Origin: Donghicola sp041224595
GTDB lineage: Bacteria; Pseudomonadota; Alphaproteobacteria; Rhodobacterales; Rhodobacteraceae
Assembly: GCF_041224595.1 (NCBI RefSeq)
Contig: NZ_JBGFGN010000119.1
Coordinates: forward strand, 1 to 64,000
DNA: 64,000 bases
Reading direction: 5' to 3'
In this document: piece by piece, positions 33,684 to 42,076 of the stretch
Position numbering within the stretch: the stretch's first letter is position 1
Layout of the letters: each line of letters begins with the position of its first letter
Notes under the pieces: model-generated
Databases searched by the model: none
What the model was told of the DNA's origin: nothing
Seen by the model: the letters and a program-made list of their open reading frames with translations, nothing else
Made by a program: the position numbers and the translations under genes

Positions 33684-34223
33684 TCAATTAAAAATATTTG
33701 CGATTTGTTGGGGGAAAAATACGACGGACAGCCCCAAAGCGATTGGGAATAATATTTCGATAATTAGTGGGATCGAGTAGGTTGTGATGGATCTGATCTT
33801 TTCAAAACGGGCTTCAGTCTTGGATATTCGTTCTAACTCGTCCGAATAAGCCTTTTCCCATGTCTCTGGTTCATAAAGGTCATCTCGCTCTTCTTCTTCG
33901 ATTTCTTCCGGCGTCTTGCAGTATTGATCTAGAGTGTTCTTCGCTGCTTGCCTTTTTGCTTCGTTGCGAGCTTTCAATGCGACCGAAGCGTCTTCTTGAA
34001 CCTTCAAAAACGAAAATAGAGAAAAAAATACTAAGAAATAAATTACGACCGTCTGGGAGAGCTTAGTAGGTTCCACTTCGGAGAGCGATAAGCGCATCCC
34101 TCCAATCGCGAAAAATTCTCCTTCTATTTGTAACATGTGAACTAGGATTTGAAAGCAACTGGACAGTATCAGCGCGCGCTTCGCGGATTTAATGTCGCCA
34201 TGTTCTAAAAGAAGCGCAAACAT
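33684..34223 (-). CDS. AT-rich hypothetical membrane protein downstream of parE
   Basis: Unrecognised protein of 179 residues. It has four probable membrane segments: about 17-36 (AKRALILSSCFQILVHML), 56-74 (LSQTVVIYFLVFFSLFSF), and two at the C-terminus (ITTYSIPLIIEILFPIALGL, SVVFFPQQ). Between them lies a charged, probably coiled, cytoplasmic region rich in Glu, Lys and Arg. The DNA is visibly AT-richer than all neighbours, suggesting transfer. The start codon lies 3 bases after the parE stop with no obvious ribosome-binding site, so translation probably depends on parE. I cannot name a family. Confidence 0.68.
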   Translation of the reverse strand: MFALLLEHGDIKSAKRALILSSCFQILVHMLQIEGEFFAIGGMRLSLSEVEPTKLSQTVVIYFLVFFSLFSFLKVQEDASVALKARNEAKRQAAKNTLDQYCKTPEEIEEEERDDLYEPETWEKAYSDELERISKTEARFEKIRSITTYSIPLIIEILFPIALGLSVVFFPQQIANIFN

Positions 34224-34226
34224 ATC

Positions 34227-36185
34227 TCACACATCCACATCCTCGACGAACTTCGCGTTCTCTTGGATGTATTCAAAGCGCAATTCGGGCTTTTTGCCCA
34301 TGAGGCGTTCGACGAGGTCTCCGGTTTCGCCGGGTAGGTCTTCGTCGATGGACACGCGGATGAGTTGCCGTGTCGCGGGGTTCATGGTGGTGTCCTTCAG
34401 GTCCTTGGCGTCCATTTCACCCAGACCCTTGAAGCGGCTGACGTCGATCTTGCCGCGGCCGCCGAGGCCTTTTTTCAGCCATTCATCACGCTCTGCCTCG
34501 TCCTGACAGTAGACGCGTTTTGCGCCTTGGGTCAGGCGGTAAAGGGGCGGGCAGGCCAGATAGAGGTGGCCGTGGTCAATCATGGGGCGCATCTGGGTGA
34601 AGAAGAAGGTCATCAGGAGCGCGGCGATGTGGGCGCCGTCCACGTCCGCATCGGTCATGATGATGATCTTGTCGTAGCGCAGGTCGTCCACGCGGAAGCG
34701 GGTGCCGAGGCCGACGCCGAGGGCTTGGGTCAGGTCGTTGATTTCCTGGTTCGAGCCGAGTTTGGAGCTGGCCGCGCCTAGGACGTTCAGGATTTTACCG
34801 CGCAGGGGCAGGAGGGCTTGGGTCTTGCGGTCGCGGGCCATTTTGGCCGAGCCGCCCGCCGAGTCGCCCTCGACCAGAAAAAGTTCGGTGCCGGCGCGGT
34901 TGGAGGCCGAGCAGTCCACCAGCTTGCCCGGCAGGCGCAGCTTCTTGGTGGCGGTTTTGCGGGCTGTTTCCTTCTCGGCGCGGCGGCGCAGGCGCTCTTC
35001 GGCGCGCAGGACGAGGTAGTCGAGGATGGCGCCTGCGGATTTGGTGTCGTTGGCGAGCCAGTTGTCAAAGTGGTCGCGGACCGAGTTTTCCACCCATTTG
35101 GCGGCCTCTTCGGTGGAGAGGCGGTCCTTGGTCTGGCCGACGAAGGAGGGTTCGCGGATGAAGATCGACAGGAGGGCGCAGCCGCCGGTGGTCAGATCCT
35201 CGCGGGTGATTTGGGCGGCCTTTTTGTTGTTTACCAGTTCGCCGTAGGCGCGGATGCCCTTGAGGATCGCGGCCCAGAAGCCGGATTCGTGGGTGCCGCC
35301 CTCGGGGGTGGGGACGGTGTTGGTGTAGGACTGGATGAAGCCGTCACGGCTCGGGGTCCAGTTGATCGCCCATTCGACCGAGCCGGGGACGTTGAATTTG
35401 TCCTCGAACGAGACTTTGCCCGCGAAGGGGCGGTCGGCGTAGGTGGAGGCGTCCTTGAGCGTTTCGTTCAGGAAGTCCGAGAGTCCGTTGGGGAAGTGGA
35501 ATGTCGCCTCGGGCGGGGTTTGGCCATCGTCGATGGCGGATTTCCAGCGGATTTCCACGCCCGAGAAGAGATAGGCCTTGGACTGGACCATCTTGTAGAG
35601 GCGGGCGGGTTTGAGTTTGAGCGAGCCAAAGATTTCGGGGTCCGCGTGGAAGGTCACCGTGGTGCCGCGGCGGTTCGGGGCGGCGCCGATTTTTTCCACG
35701 GGGCCTTGGGGGACGCCGCGCGAGAAGCGCTGTTCAAAGAGCTCTTTGTTTTTGGCGACCTGTACGACCATCGAATCGGAGAGGGCGTTCACGACCGAGG
35801 AGCCCACGCCGTTCAGGCCGCCGGAGGTCGAGTAGGCCTTGTTCGAGAATTTGCCGCCTGCGTGGAGGGTGCAGAGGATGACCTCGAGCGCGGATTTGCC
35901 CGGGAATTTGGGGTGGGGGTCGATCGGAATGCCGCGGCCGTTGTCGCGGACCGAGATTGCGTAATCCTCGTGGAATTCGACTTCGATGCGGTTGGCGTGG
36001 CCAGCGACAGCCTCGTCCATGGAGTTGTCGAGGATTTCTGCCACCATGTGGTGCAGGGCGCGTTCGTCCGTGCCGCCGATATACATGCCGGGGCGTTTGC
36101 GCACGGGCTCCAGACCTTCGAGCACCTCGATCGAGGAGGCGTCATAGGTTTCCGCTTCGGTCCCTTTGAGAAGATCGTCGGCCAT
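34227..36185 (-). CDS. parE: DNA topoisomerase IV subunit B
   Basis: ATPase subunit of topoisomerase IV, 652 residues, which with ParC separates linked chromosomes. The GHKL ATPase domain shows EILDNSMDEAVAGHA, VRDNGRGIPID and STSGGLNGVGSSVVNAL. The TOPRIM domain shows FLVEGDSAGGSAKMARD and IIMTDADVDGAHIAALL, with the metal-binding acidic residues. The C-terminus ends in the usual ENAKFVEDVDV-like tail. The length and EVLEGLEPVRKRPGMYIG start fit ParE rather than the longer GyrB. The ATG at 36185 has AAGGAAAG about 10 bases upstream. Confidence 0.94.
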   Translation of the reverse strand: MADDLLKGTEAETYDASSIEVLEGLEPVRKRPGMYIGGTDERALHHMVAEILDNSMDEAVAGHANRIEVEFHEDYAISVRDNGRGIPIDPHPKFPGKSALEVILCTLHAGGKFSNKAYSTSGGLNGVGSSVVNALSDSMVVQVAKNKELFEQRFSRGVPQGPVEKIGAAPNRRGTTVTFHADPEIFGSLKLKPARLYKMVQSKAYLFSGVEIRWKSAIDDGQTPPEATFHFPNGLSDFLNETLKDASTYADRPFAGKVSFEDKFNVPGSVEWAINWTPSRDGFIQSYTNTVPTPEGGTHESGFWAAILKGIRAYGELVNNKKAAQITREDLTTGGCALLSIFIREPSFVGQTKDRLSTEEAAKWVENSVRDHFDNWLANDTKSAGAILDYLVLRAEERLRRRAEKETARKTATKKLRLPGKLVDCSASNRAGTELFLVEGDSAGGSAKMARDRKTQALLPLRGKILNVLGAASSKLGSNQEINDLTQALGVGLGTRFRVDDLRYDKIIIMTDADVDGAHIAALLMTFFFTQMRPMIDHGHLYLACPPLYRLTQGAKRVYCQDEAERDEWLKKGLGGRGKIDVSRFKGLGEMDAKDLKDTTMNPATRQLIRVSIDEDLPGETGDLVERLMGKKPELRFEYIQENAKFVEDVDV

Positions 36186-36302
36186 GCTGCTCGCTTTCCT
36201 TGGTAGCTTTGAGCGCTAGAGATACAGCACCTTGTGGGGCCGCTGCAAGCGGAGGGCATAGAGTGAAACGGATAGGGCCTGCGGGCTGTGCCGTGGTGCC
36301 GT

Positions 36303-36327
36303 GAGTATTTAGGCAAAGCAGAAAGAA
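36303..36327 (+). repeat. Dispersed GAGTATTT...AAG intergenic motif, copy 5
   Basis: Reads GAGTATTTAGGCAAAGCAGA then AAGAA, in the divergent region between parE and ppk2. It is not at a gene end, unlike several other copies. Confidence 0.6.
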
Positions 36328-36508
36328 AGAGGCGCTGCGCGAAAAATCGGGCCGCCGGATGGTGCAAAGCTCTGTCCTGCCTGTTGGGTGCGCTATGCGT
36401 CTGCGGTGCAAGAGGGCTGAGGGAATTGAGGGGCTTTGTTTGACCCATCGCAAGGCGAGGGCGGGCCCGTGCTGTCATAGTTCTGTCATGTTGAAAAAGG
36501 AGCGCAGG

Positions 36509-37510
36509 ATGGAAGAGGCAATGGGGTCCCTGAACGAAGAGAATGGTCTGGCGGATGTGGTCGACGCGCCAGTGGATGCGGTGCCTGCTGCGCCGCAAGA
36601 CGCGCCGCCTGCGCTGACCAAAGAGACAGTGCGGCGGCCCCATGCGGCCACGCCAGAGGAGGTGCGCCGCGCCTTTGAAACCGGCGAGTACCCGTACGAC
36701 ACCAAGATGTCGCGCCGCGCCTATGAGCGGGAAAAGGCAAAGCTGCAGGCTGAACTGCTGAAGGTGCAACTGTGGGCGCAAGAGACGGGGCAGCGGTTCG
36801 TGATGCTGTTCGAAGGCCGTGATGCGGCGGGCAAGGGCGGCACGATTAAGCGGTTCATGGAGCATCTGAACCCGCGGGCGGCGCGCGTGGTGGCCCTGAA
36901 CAAGCCCACATGGGAAGAGAAGGGCCAGTGGTATTTCCAGCGCTATGTCAAAGAACTGCCCACCGTCGGCGAAATGGTTCTGTATGACCGCTCTTGGTAC
37001 AACCGCGCTGGGGTTGAGCGGGTGATGGGGTTCTGTGAGCCCAGTGAATATCTGGAGTTCATGCGGCAGGCCCCCGATCTGGAGCGGATGCTGGTGCGGT
37101 CTGGGATCAAGCTGTATAAATACTGGTTCTCGGTCACGCAGGAAGAGCAGCGTCGCCGGTTCAAGGCCCGCGAGACAGACCCCTTGAAGCGTTGGAAGCT
37201 GTCGCCGATCGACAAAGCCAGCCTGAGCAAATGGGACGACTATACCGAGGCCAAGGAGGCGATGTTCTTTTACACCGACACAGCGGATGCGCCTTGGACG
37301 ATTGTGAAGTCCGATGACAAGAAGCGGGCACGGATCAACTGTATGCGCCACTTCCTGAGCACCCTCGATTATCCGGACAAGGATCATCGGATCGTGAAGG
37401 CGCCCGACCCCTTGATCGTGGGGGGCGCGAGCCATGTAATCCACAAGTCAGAGCATATTCTGGGGACCGCGCTGCACCCCGATACGCGGCGCACTGGGGA
37501 CGATGCGTAA
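36509..37510 (+). CDS. ppk2: Polyphosphate kinase 2
   Basis: Single-domain PPK2-type kinase, 333 residues, which moves phosphate between polyphosphate and nucleoside phosphates, usually favouring ATP/GTP formation. The P-loop is FEGRDAAGKGGTIKRF, followed by the lid and acidic motifs (YDRSWYNRAGVERVMGF, KYWFSVTQEEQ, KWDDYTEAKEAMF, IVKSDDKKRARINCMRH). The first 55 residues are a low-complexity Pro/Ala-rich extension. The ATG at 36509 has AAGGAG with 6-base spacing, better than the upstream alternatives at 36359 and 36488. It is separate from the ppk1-ppx pair. Confidence 0.92.
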   Translation: MEEAMGSLNEENGLADVVDAPVDAVPAAPQDAPPALTKETVRRPHAATPEEVRRAFETGEYPYDTKMSRRAYEREKAKLQAELLKVQLWAQETGQRFVMLFEGRDAAGKGGTIKRFMEHLNPRAARVVALNKPTWEEKGQWYFQRYVKELPTVGEMVLYDRSWYNRAGVERVMGFCEPSEYLEFMRQAPDLERMLVRSGIKLYKYWFSVTQEEQRRRFKARETDPLKRWKLSPIDKASLSKWDDYTEAKEAMFFYTDTADAPWTIVKSDDKKRARINCMRHFLSTLDYPDKDHRIVKAPDPLIVGGASHVIHKSEHILGTALHPDTRRTGDDA

Positions 37511-37607
37511 GGCTGCATTTCTGCGGGCATAAAAACGCAAGAATATGTGTGCATTCGGGCAGGGGAAACATCTTGCCCGGATGGTGGGGGCGCTCTATGC
37601 CGACCGC

Positions 37608-38999
37608 ATGGTCAAAAATGTAGCACTCCCGTATTCCACCCATTTCCGCGCCACGCTGCTGCTGGGCCTGCCGCTGATCGGCGGGCATCTGGCGCAGTTT
37701 GTCGTGTGGGCGACCGACACGCTGATGCTGGGGCGCTACGGGGTCGAAGAATTGGCGGCGGTGGTTCTGGCCACCTCGGTGTTTATGACGCTGTTCATCC
37801 TTGGGTCGGGGTTCGCGTGGGCGGTGATGCCGCTGGTCGCGGCCTCGCAGGCCGAAGGGGACGAGGTCGCTGTACGCCGCCAGACGCGGATGGGGCTGTG
37901 GCTGAGTTTTCTGTTTAGCCTGCTGTGTCTGCCGTTTTTCATCTGGTCCAAGCCGCTGCTCGTTCTGATGGGGCAAGAAGAGGATCTGGCCCAGTTGGCG
38001 CAGGATTATCTGCGGATTGCAGGGTGGGGCATGTTGCCCGGCCTGTTCGTGAACGTGATGAAGAGCTATCTGGCCGCGCTAGAGCGGACGGCGGTGGTGC
38101 TGTGGATCACGATCGCGGCGGCGGTGGCGAATGCCATTGTGAACTACGCGCTGATTTTCGGGAACTGGGGCGCGCCTGAAATGGGCGTGCGCGGGGCGGC
38201 CTTGGCCTCGGTCACGGTGCAAGTTGTGTCGCTGATTGGCTGCGTGTGGTATGCCATGCGGGTGCTGCCCGAACATGCGCTGTTCCAGCGGATGTGGCGC
38301 CCCGATTGGGACGTGTTCCTGACGGTGCTGAAGCTGGGCGTGCCGATCGGTGTCACTGCCCTGAGCGAGGTGACGTTGTTCGCCTTTGCAGCGGTTGTGA
38401 TGGGCTGGCTGGGGGCTGTGCCCTTGGCCGCGCACGGGATCGTGCTGCAGGTGGCGACGGCCACGTTTATGGTCCACGTGGGGCTGTCCAACGCGGCGAC
38501 GGTGCGCGCAGGCACGGCCTATGGGCGCAAGGATGCGGTCAATCTGGCGCGCGGAGGCATTGCGGCGATGACGCTGTCCTTTGGCGTGTCGGTGATTGCG
38601 GTGATCCTGATGCTGGCTTTCCCCGAAAAGATGATCATGCTGTTCATGCGCAAGGACGAGGTCCAGATCGAGGCTATTCTGGCGGTCGGTGTGACCCTGA
38701 TGGCGATGGCGGCGGCGTTCCAGTTTGTGGACGCGGCGCAGGTGCTGGCCATCGGTTTGCTGCGTGGGCTGCAGGACACAACGCTGCCCATGTGGTTCGC
38801 GGCGTTCAGCTACTGGGGCATTGGCGCGCCGGCGGGTCTGGCGTTTGGCTTCTGGCTGGACTGGGGCGCGCAGGGCGTGTGGCTGGGGCTGGTGCTGGGC
38901 TTGGCGAGTGCGGCTGTGTTGTTGATGGGCCGCTTCTGGCTGGTCAGCATGCCAAAGATTCGCGCTGCCGAAGCGGCGCAAGAGGCCGAGGCGGCCTAG
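37608..38999 (+). CDS. MATE-family efflux transporter
   Basis: Inner-membrane multidrug and toxin extrusion carrier with about 12 helices, 463 residues from the chosen start. The N-terminus MVKNVALPYSTHFRATLLLG with GLPLIGGHLAQFVVWATDTLMLG matches the NorM-like group, and the second half repeats the pattern (VPIGVTALSEVTLFAFAAVV). These proteins export cationic compounds using sodium or protons; the substrate here is unknown. Alternative starts at 37545 and 37581 add non-conserved residues; none has a strong ribosome-binding site. The stop codon overlaps that of the convergent gene. Confidence 0.88.
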   Translation: MVKNVALPYSTHFRATLLLGLPLIGGHLAQFVVWATDTLMLGRYGVEELAAVVLATSVFMTLFILGSGFAWAVMPLVAASQAEGDEVAVRRQTRMGLWLSFLFSLLCLPFFIWSKPLLVLMGQEEDLAQLAQDYLRIAGWGMLPGLFVNVMKSYLAALERTAVVLWITIAAAVANAIVNYALIFGNWGAPEMGVRGAALASVTVQVVSLIGCVWYAMRVLPEHALFQRMWRPDWDVFLTVLKLGVPIGVTALSEVTLFAFAAVVMGWLGAVPLAAHGIVLQVATATFMVHVGLSNAATVRAGTAYGRKDAVNLARGGIAAMTLSFGVSVIAVILMLAFPEKMIMLFMRKDEVQIEAILAVGVTLMAMAAAFQFVDAAQVLAIGLLRGLQDTTLPMWFAAFSYWGIGAPAGLAFGFWLDWGAQGVWLGLVLGLASAAVLLMGRFWLVSMPKIRAAEAAQEAEAA

Positions 39000-39424
39000 T
39001 CCTCTGTCTTTCCGGCGGCGGCTTGGGCGGCCAGAACGCGCTCGGATTTTTTGCGGGTCAGAACGCTGCGCAGGTCGTGCATGGCAAGCAGCAGCGAATC
39101 CGAAATCTGTTCGAGCTGATCGTCGGTTGCTTTGGTCTGGGCCCAGTGGGTGGTCAGGTTCAAGTGATCCACCGTGCGCAGGATGTCGTCGATCTGGCGC
39201 TGTGACACAGTTTCGATGCGCTCTTTCATCCAAGCACGGATGACGGTCAGGTCTTCGTCAGTGAGGGCACGGTCGCCGTGGGGTTTGACCTCGCCGTTGC
39301 GGATGTTCACAACGGCGATCTGGTCCATTTCAATCCGGCGCATGCGGTTTTCAGTGTCCACACGGAACACAAAGGCCCCGTTTTCTCGGACACGAAAATA
39401 GTATGGGGGCAGTTCGGTCGACAT
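38996..39424 (-). CDS. Hypothetical protein, conserved-looking
   Basis: Soluble protein of 142 residues without a recognised domain. The first half resembles a small beta-rich domain (YYFRVRENGAFVFRVDTENR, then MRRIEMDQIAVVNIRNGEV), and the second half is helical with several charged heptad-like stretches (DDILRTVDHLNLTTH, DQLEQISDSLLLAMHDL). It probably follows aspartate aminotransferase on the same strand by 21 bases, so the two may be co-transcribed. Function unknown. Confidence 0.78.
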   Translation of the reverse strand: MSTELPPYYFRVRENGAFVFRVDTENRMRRIEMDQIAVVNIRNGEVKPHGDRALTDEDLTVIRAWMKERIETVSQRQIDDILRTVDHLNLTTHWAQTKATDDQLEQISDSLLLAMHDLRSVLTRKKSERVLAAQAAAGKTED

Positions 39425-39445
39425 AAATCGCTCTCGTCTATGGGC

Positions 39446-40648
39446 TTATTTCAAATTTGCGCAGAACCGCTGGATGCGGGTGCAAGCCTCTGCGAGGGCC
39501 TCGTCAGAGGTAGCGTAGCTGATGCGGAAGTTCGGAGACAAGCCGAACGCTGCGCCAAATACGACAGCTACGTTTTCTTCTTCGAGAAGGGCGGTGGCGA
39601 AATCTTCGTCATTTTCGATCTTGGTCCCGCCTGCGCTGGTTTTGCCGATGCAGCCCGCGATGTTGGGGTAGACGTAAAACGCGCCGTTGGGCACGGGGCA
39701 GGTGATGCCGTCAGCGGCGTTCAGCCCTTCGACGACCAGATCGCGGCGGCGTTTGAACATGTCGTTGTTAGGCTCGATGAAGTCCTGCGGGCCGTTCAGC
39801 GCCTCTAGGGCCGCATATTGGCTGACCGAGCAGGGATTCGAGGTCGACTGGCTCTGGATCTTGCGCATGGCACCGATTAGCTGTTCGGGGCCTGCGGCAT
39901 AGCCGATGCGCCAGCCGGTCATGGCATAGGCTTTGGACACGCCATTCACGGTCAGGGTGCGGTCATAAAGCTGGGGCTCGACCTGCGCAGGGGTCGCGAA
40001 TTCGAAGCCGTCAAAGGCAAGGTGTTCGTACATGTCGTCGGTCATCACCCACACGTGGGGATGGCGCAGCAGCACGTCGGTCAGGCCCTTGAGTTCCTCG
40101 GCGGTGTAGCCCGCGCCGGTGGGGTTCGAGGGCGAGTTGAAGATGAACCACTTGGTCTTGGGTGTAATCGCAGCTTCGAGTTGCTCTGGCGTCATTTTGA
40201 AGCCGGTCTCGATGCCGCATTCGACGGTCACGGGCTCGCCGCCCGCCAGCAGGACCATGTCGGGGTAGCTGACCCAGTAGGGCGCGGGGATGATCACCTC
40301 GTCGCCGGGATTCAGGGTCGCCATCAGCGCGTTGTACAGAACCTGCTTGCCGCCGGTGCAGACGATGACCTGTGCGGGCGTGTAACCCAGATTGTTGTCG
40401 CGGGCGAATTTAGCGCAGATCGCCTGCTTGAGTTCGAGGATGCCATCGGGGGCCGTATACTTCGTTTTGCCCGCGTCGATTGCCGCTTTCGCTGCGTCCT
40501 TGATGTGATCGGGCGTGTCAAAGTCAGGCTCACCAGCCCCGAGGCTGATCACATCCCGTCCCAATGCCGCCAGTTCCCGTGCCTTTTGCGTGACGGCGAT
40601 GGTGGGCGACGGTTTCACTCGGTCAAGGGCGGTAGACAGGAAAGACAT
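39446..40648 (-). CDS. Aspartate aminotransferase (class I/II)
   Basis: PLP-dependent aminotransferase of the I-gamma aspartate aminotransferase type, 400 residues, cytoplasmic, interconverting aspartate and 2-oxoglutarate with oxaloacetate and glutamate; similar enzymes also act on prephenate. Motifs: GAGEPDFDTPDHI, the NSPSNPTGAGY loop, and SKAYAMTGWRIGYAAG with the PLP lysine in SK. The C-terminal arginine lies in NFRISYATS. The ATG at 40648 has GAGGTTAAAG upstream. It diverges from the XRE regulator gene by about 90 bases. Confidence 0.92.
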   Translation of the reverse strand: MSFLSTALDRVKPSPTIAVTQKARELAALGRDVISLGAGEPDFDTPDHIKDAAKAAIDAGKTKYTAPDGILELKQAICAKFARDNNLGYTPAQVIVCTGGKQVLYNALMATLNPGDEVIIPAPYWVSYPDMVLLAGGEPVTVECGIETGFKMTPEQLEAAITPKTKWFIFNSPSNPTGAGYTAEELKGLTDVLLRHPHVWVMTDDMYEHLAFDGFEFATPAQVEPQLYDRTLTVNGVSKAYAMTGWRIGYAAGPEQLIGAMRKIQSQSTSNPCSVSQYAALEALNGPQDFIEPNNDMFKRRRDLVVEGLNAADGITCPVPNGAFYVYPNIAGCIGKTSAGGTKIENDEDFATALLEEENVAVVFGAAFGLSPNFRISYATSDEALAEACTRIQRFCANLK

Positions 40649-40737
40649 TCTTTAACCTCGGTCATTTGAAAAGCGCTCTGGCCTGTCCTAGTCTCGGCGC
40701 GATGACCAATCAAGACAGATCCGAGAAAGGGAGTCTG

Positions 40738-41127
40738 ATGGGAGAGAACTGGTACAGCCCCGATGCTGCAACTTTTGGCGATCGCGTGGCAGCTGCCCGC
40801 GAAGCCGCCAGCATGACTCAGGTGCAACTGGCCAAACGGCTGGGTGTGAAACTGGGTACGCTGCAAGGCTGGGAGGACGACACAGCCGAGCCGCGGGCGA
40901 ATAAACTGCAAATGTTGGCCGGTTTGCTGAACGTTTCGATCATGTGGCTCTTGAACGGTGAGGGTGATGGCGTAGAAGGTCCGGTAGAGGATAACGCCGT
41001 TCCCGTCGCCATCACGGACATCATGCGCGAAATGCGCGAGATGAAGATCCAGATGCAGCAGGGGGCGGACCGCCTGGCTCGGCTTGAGAAAAAGCTGCGC
41101 CTGACCCTGAAGGAGATCGAGCAGTGA
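40738..41127 (+). CDS. XRE-family helix-turn-helix regulator
   Basis: DNA-binding protein of 129 residues. The helix-turn-helix spans about residues 13-68 (FGDRVAAAREAASMTQVQLA, KRLGVKLGTLQGWEDDTAEP), and the C-terminal part is a long charged helix (IMREMREMKIQMQQGADRLA and LEKKLRLTLKEIEQ) that looks like a coiled-coil dimerisation region. The chosen ATG at 40738 has AAAGGGAG upstream; an ATG at 40702 is possible. Its last codons overlap the sdhE start, so the two are translated together. The targets are unknown; it could act on the divergent aminotransferase promoter. Confidence 0.87.
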   Translation: MGENWYSPDAATFGDRVAAAREAASMTQVQLAKRLGVKLGTLQGWEDDTAEPRANKLQMLAGLLNVSIMWLLNGEGDGVEGPVEDNAVPVAITDIMREMREMKIQMQQGADRLARLEKKLRLTLKEIEQ

Positions 41128-41399
41128 CAGACGTCACCGAAACCCACGAAACCCGGTTGAAGCGCCTGAACATGCGCTCCAACTATCGGGGCATCAAGGA
41201 AATGGACCTGATCCTGAAATCTTTTGCGGATCGCCGTCTGGCAGAGATGTCAGCAGCCGAGCTGGACCTGTACGAGGACCTGCTCGAGGAGAACGACCAT
41301 GACCTGTACCAGTGGGTGAGCGGGCAGGGGGCAACCCCTGCGCGGTATCTAGATCTGGTGACCGATATCGCGAGCGGTTTGACGCAATTCTCGAAATAA
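41124..41399 (+). CDS. sdhE: Succinate dehydrogenase assembly factor 2 (SdhE)
   Basis: Small protein of 91 residues that assists attachment of FAD to the flavoprotein subunits of succinate dehydrogenase and fumarate reductase. The defining RGxxE-type motif is NYRGIKEMDLIL (about residues 20-31), followed by the helical bundle (LDLYEDLLEENDHDLYQWVS). The start codon is GTG and overlaps the previous stop by 4 bases (GTGA). It is not next to sdh genes; pairing with an XRE regulator is notable. Confidence 0.93.
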   Translation: MTDVTETHETRLKRLNMRSNYRGIKEMDLILKSFADRRLAEMSAAELDLYEDLLEENDHDLYQWVSGQGATPARYLDLVTDIASGLTQFSK

Positions 41400-41431
41400 G
41401 GCGCATTTTAGCCATCTTCTTGGGCATTTAA

Positions 41432-41443
41432 CCGAATATTCGG
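41432..41443. promoter_or_regulatory. Palindrome upstream of the MarR-type gene
   Basis: CCGAATATTCGG is a perfect 12-base palindrome 48 bases before the start codon at 41492. MarR proteins commonly bind AT-centred palindromes in their own promoters, so autoregulation is plausible. Confidence 0.45.
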
Positions 41444-41491
41444 CATTATCCCGTCAGTCTCTGTTTTATCGAAAAACTGCGGAGACATCAG

Positions 41492-41989
41492 ATGGTCCTT
41501 CATTCGCCTCCGGCCAAGTCGGCCGACCAAAGCTTTATGGCGCGCTACCTTGACACCCTGTCCTTGGTAGAGCGCCTTCATCGCCTACTGCTTGACGTCA
41601 TCAAGGACGAATTCGAACGCGTCGGCGTTCTAGAGATCAATGCAGTGCAGGGCCTACTGCTGTTCAATATTGGTGAACACGAGGTCACTGCGGGCGAACT
41701 CAAATCCCGCGGATATTATCAGGGCAGCAACGTCAGCTATAACCTGAAGAAGCTGGTGGATATGGGCTACATGCACCACGAACGCTGCGCCATGGACCGC
41801 CGCGCCGTGCGCGTGCGCCTGACCGAACGGGGCCGCGCGGTGCGGGATGTGGTCGCTGACCTGTTCATGCGCCATGCGGACGGGCTTCAGTCCAAGGCCG
41901 TGCTGGATATGGACGGGGTGGACACCATCGCTGGCGCGCTAAAGCGCGTGGAACGTTACTGGACCGACCAGATCCGCTACATCTACTGA
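41492..41989 (+). CDS. MarR-family winged-helix regulator
   Basis: Regulator of 165 residues with a MarR-type winged helix: recognition region TAGELKSRGYYQGSNVSYNL and wing MDRRAVRVRLTERG, framed by N- and C-terminal dimerisation helices. It looks close to LdtR, the MarR protein that controls an L,D-transpeptidase gene in Liberibacter, but no transpeptidase gene is adjacent here, so I do not use that name. The ATG at 41492 has GCGGAGACATCAG upstream. It ends at a bidirectional terminator shared with the glyoxalase gene. Confidence 0.85.
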   Translation: MVLHSPPAKSADQSFMARYLDTLSLVERLHRLLLDVIKDEFERVGVLEINAVQGLLLFNIGEHEVTAGELKSRGYYQGSNVSYNLKKLVDMGYMHHERCAMDRRAVRVRLTERGRAVRDVVADLFMRHADGLQSKAVLDMDGVDTIAGALKRVERYWTDQIRYIY

Positions 41990-42022
41990 CAAACGCCGGG
42001 GGGATGCTTTGTCTGCCAAATG

Positions 42023-42055
42023 AAAAGGGCCTCACGCTATTGCGGAGGCCCTTTT
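42023..42055. terminator. Bidirectional terminator
   Basis: AAAAGGGCCTC and GAGGCCCTTTT form a perfect 11-bp inverted repeat with T tracts in both directions. It ends both the MarR gene and the convergent glyoxalase gene. Confidence 0.92.
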
Positions 42056-42076
42056 CCTTGTGTCGCGGATCGTGGA

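Noticed and set aside
34818..36206. Long rightward open frame opposite parE (462 codons)
   Set aside because: Antisense shadow of parE with a Gly/Val/Ala-rich product and no ribosome-binding site or family motif.
35813..37444. Leftward open frame spanning ppk2 and the start of parE
   Set aside because: It covers two real genes on both strands and the divergent promoter region; His/Pro/Arg-rich composition is typical of an antisense shadow.
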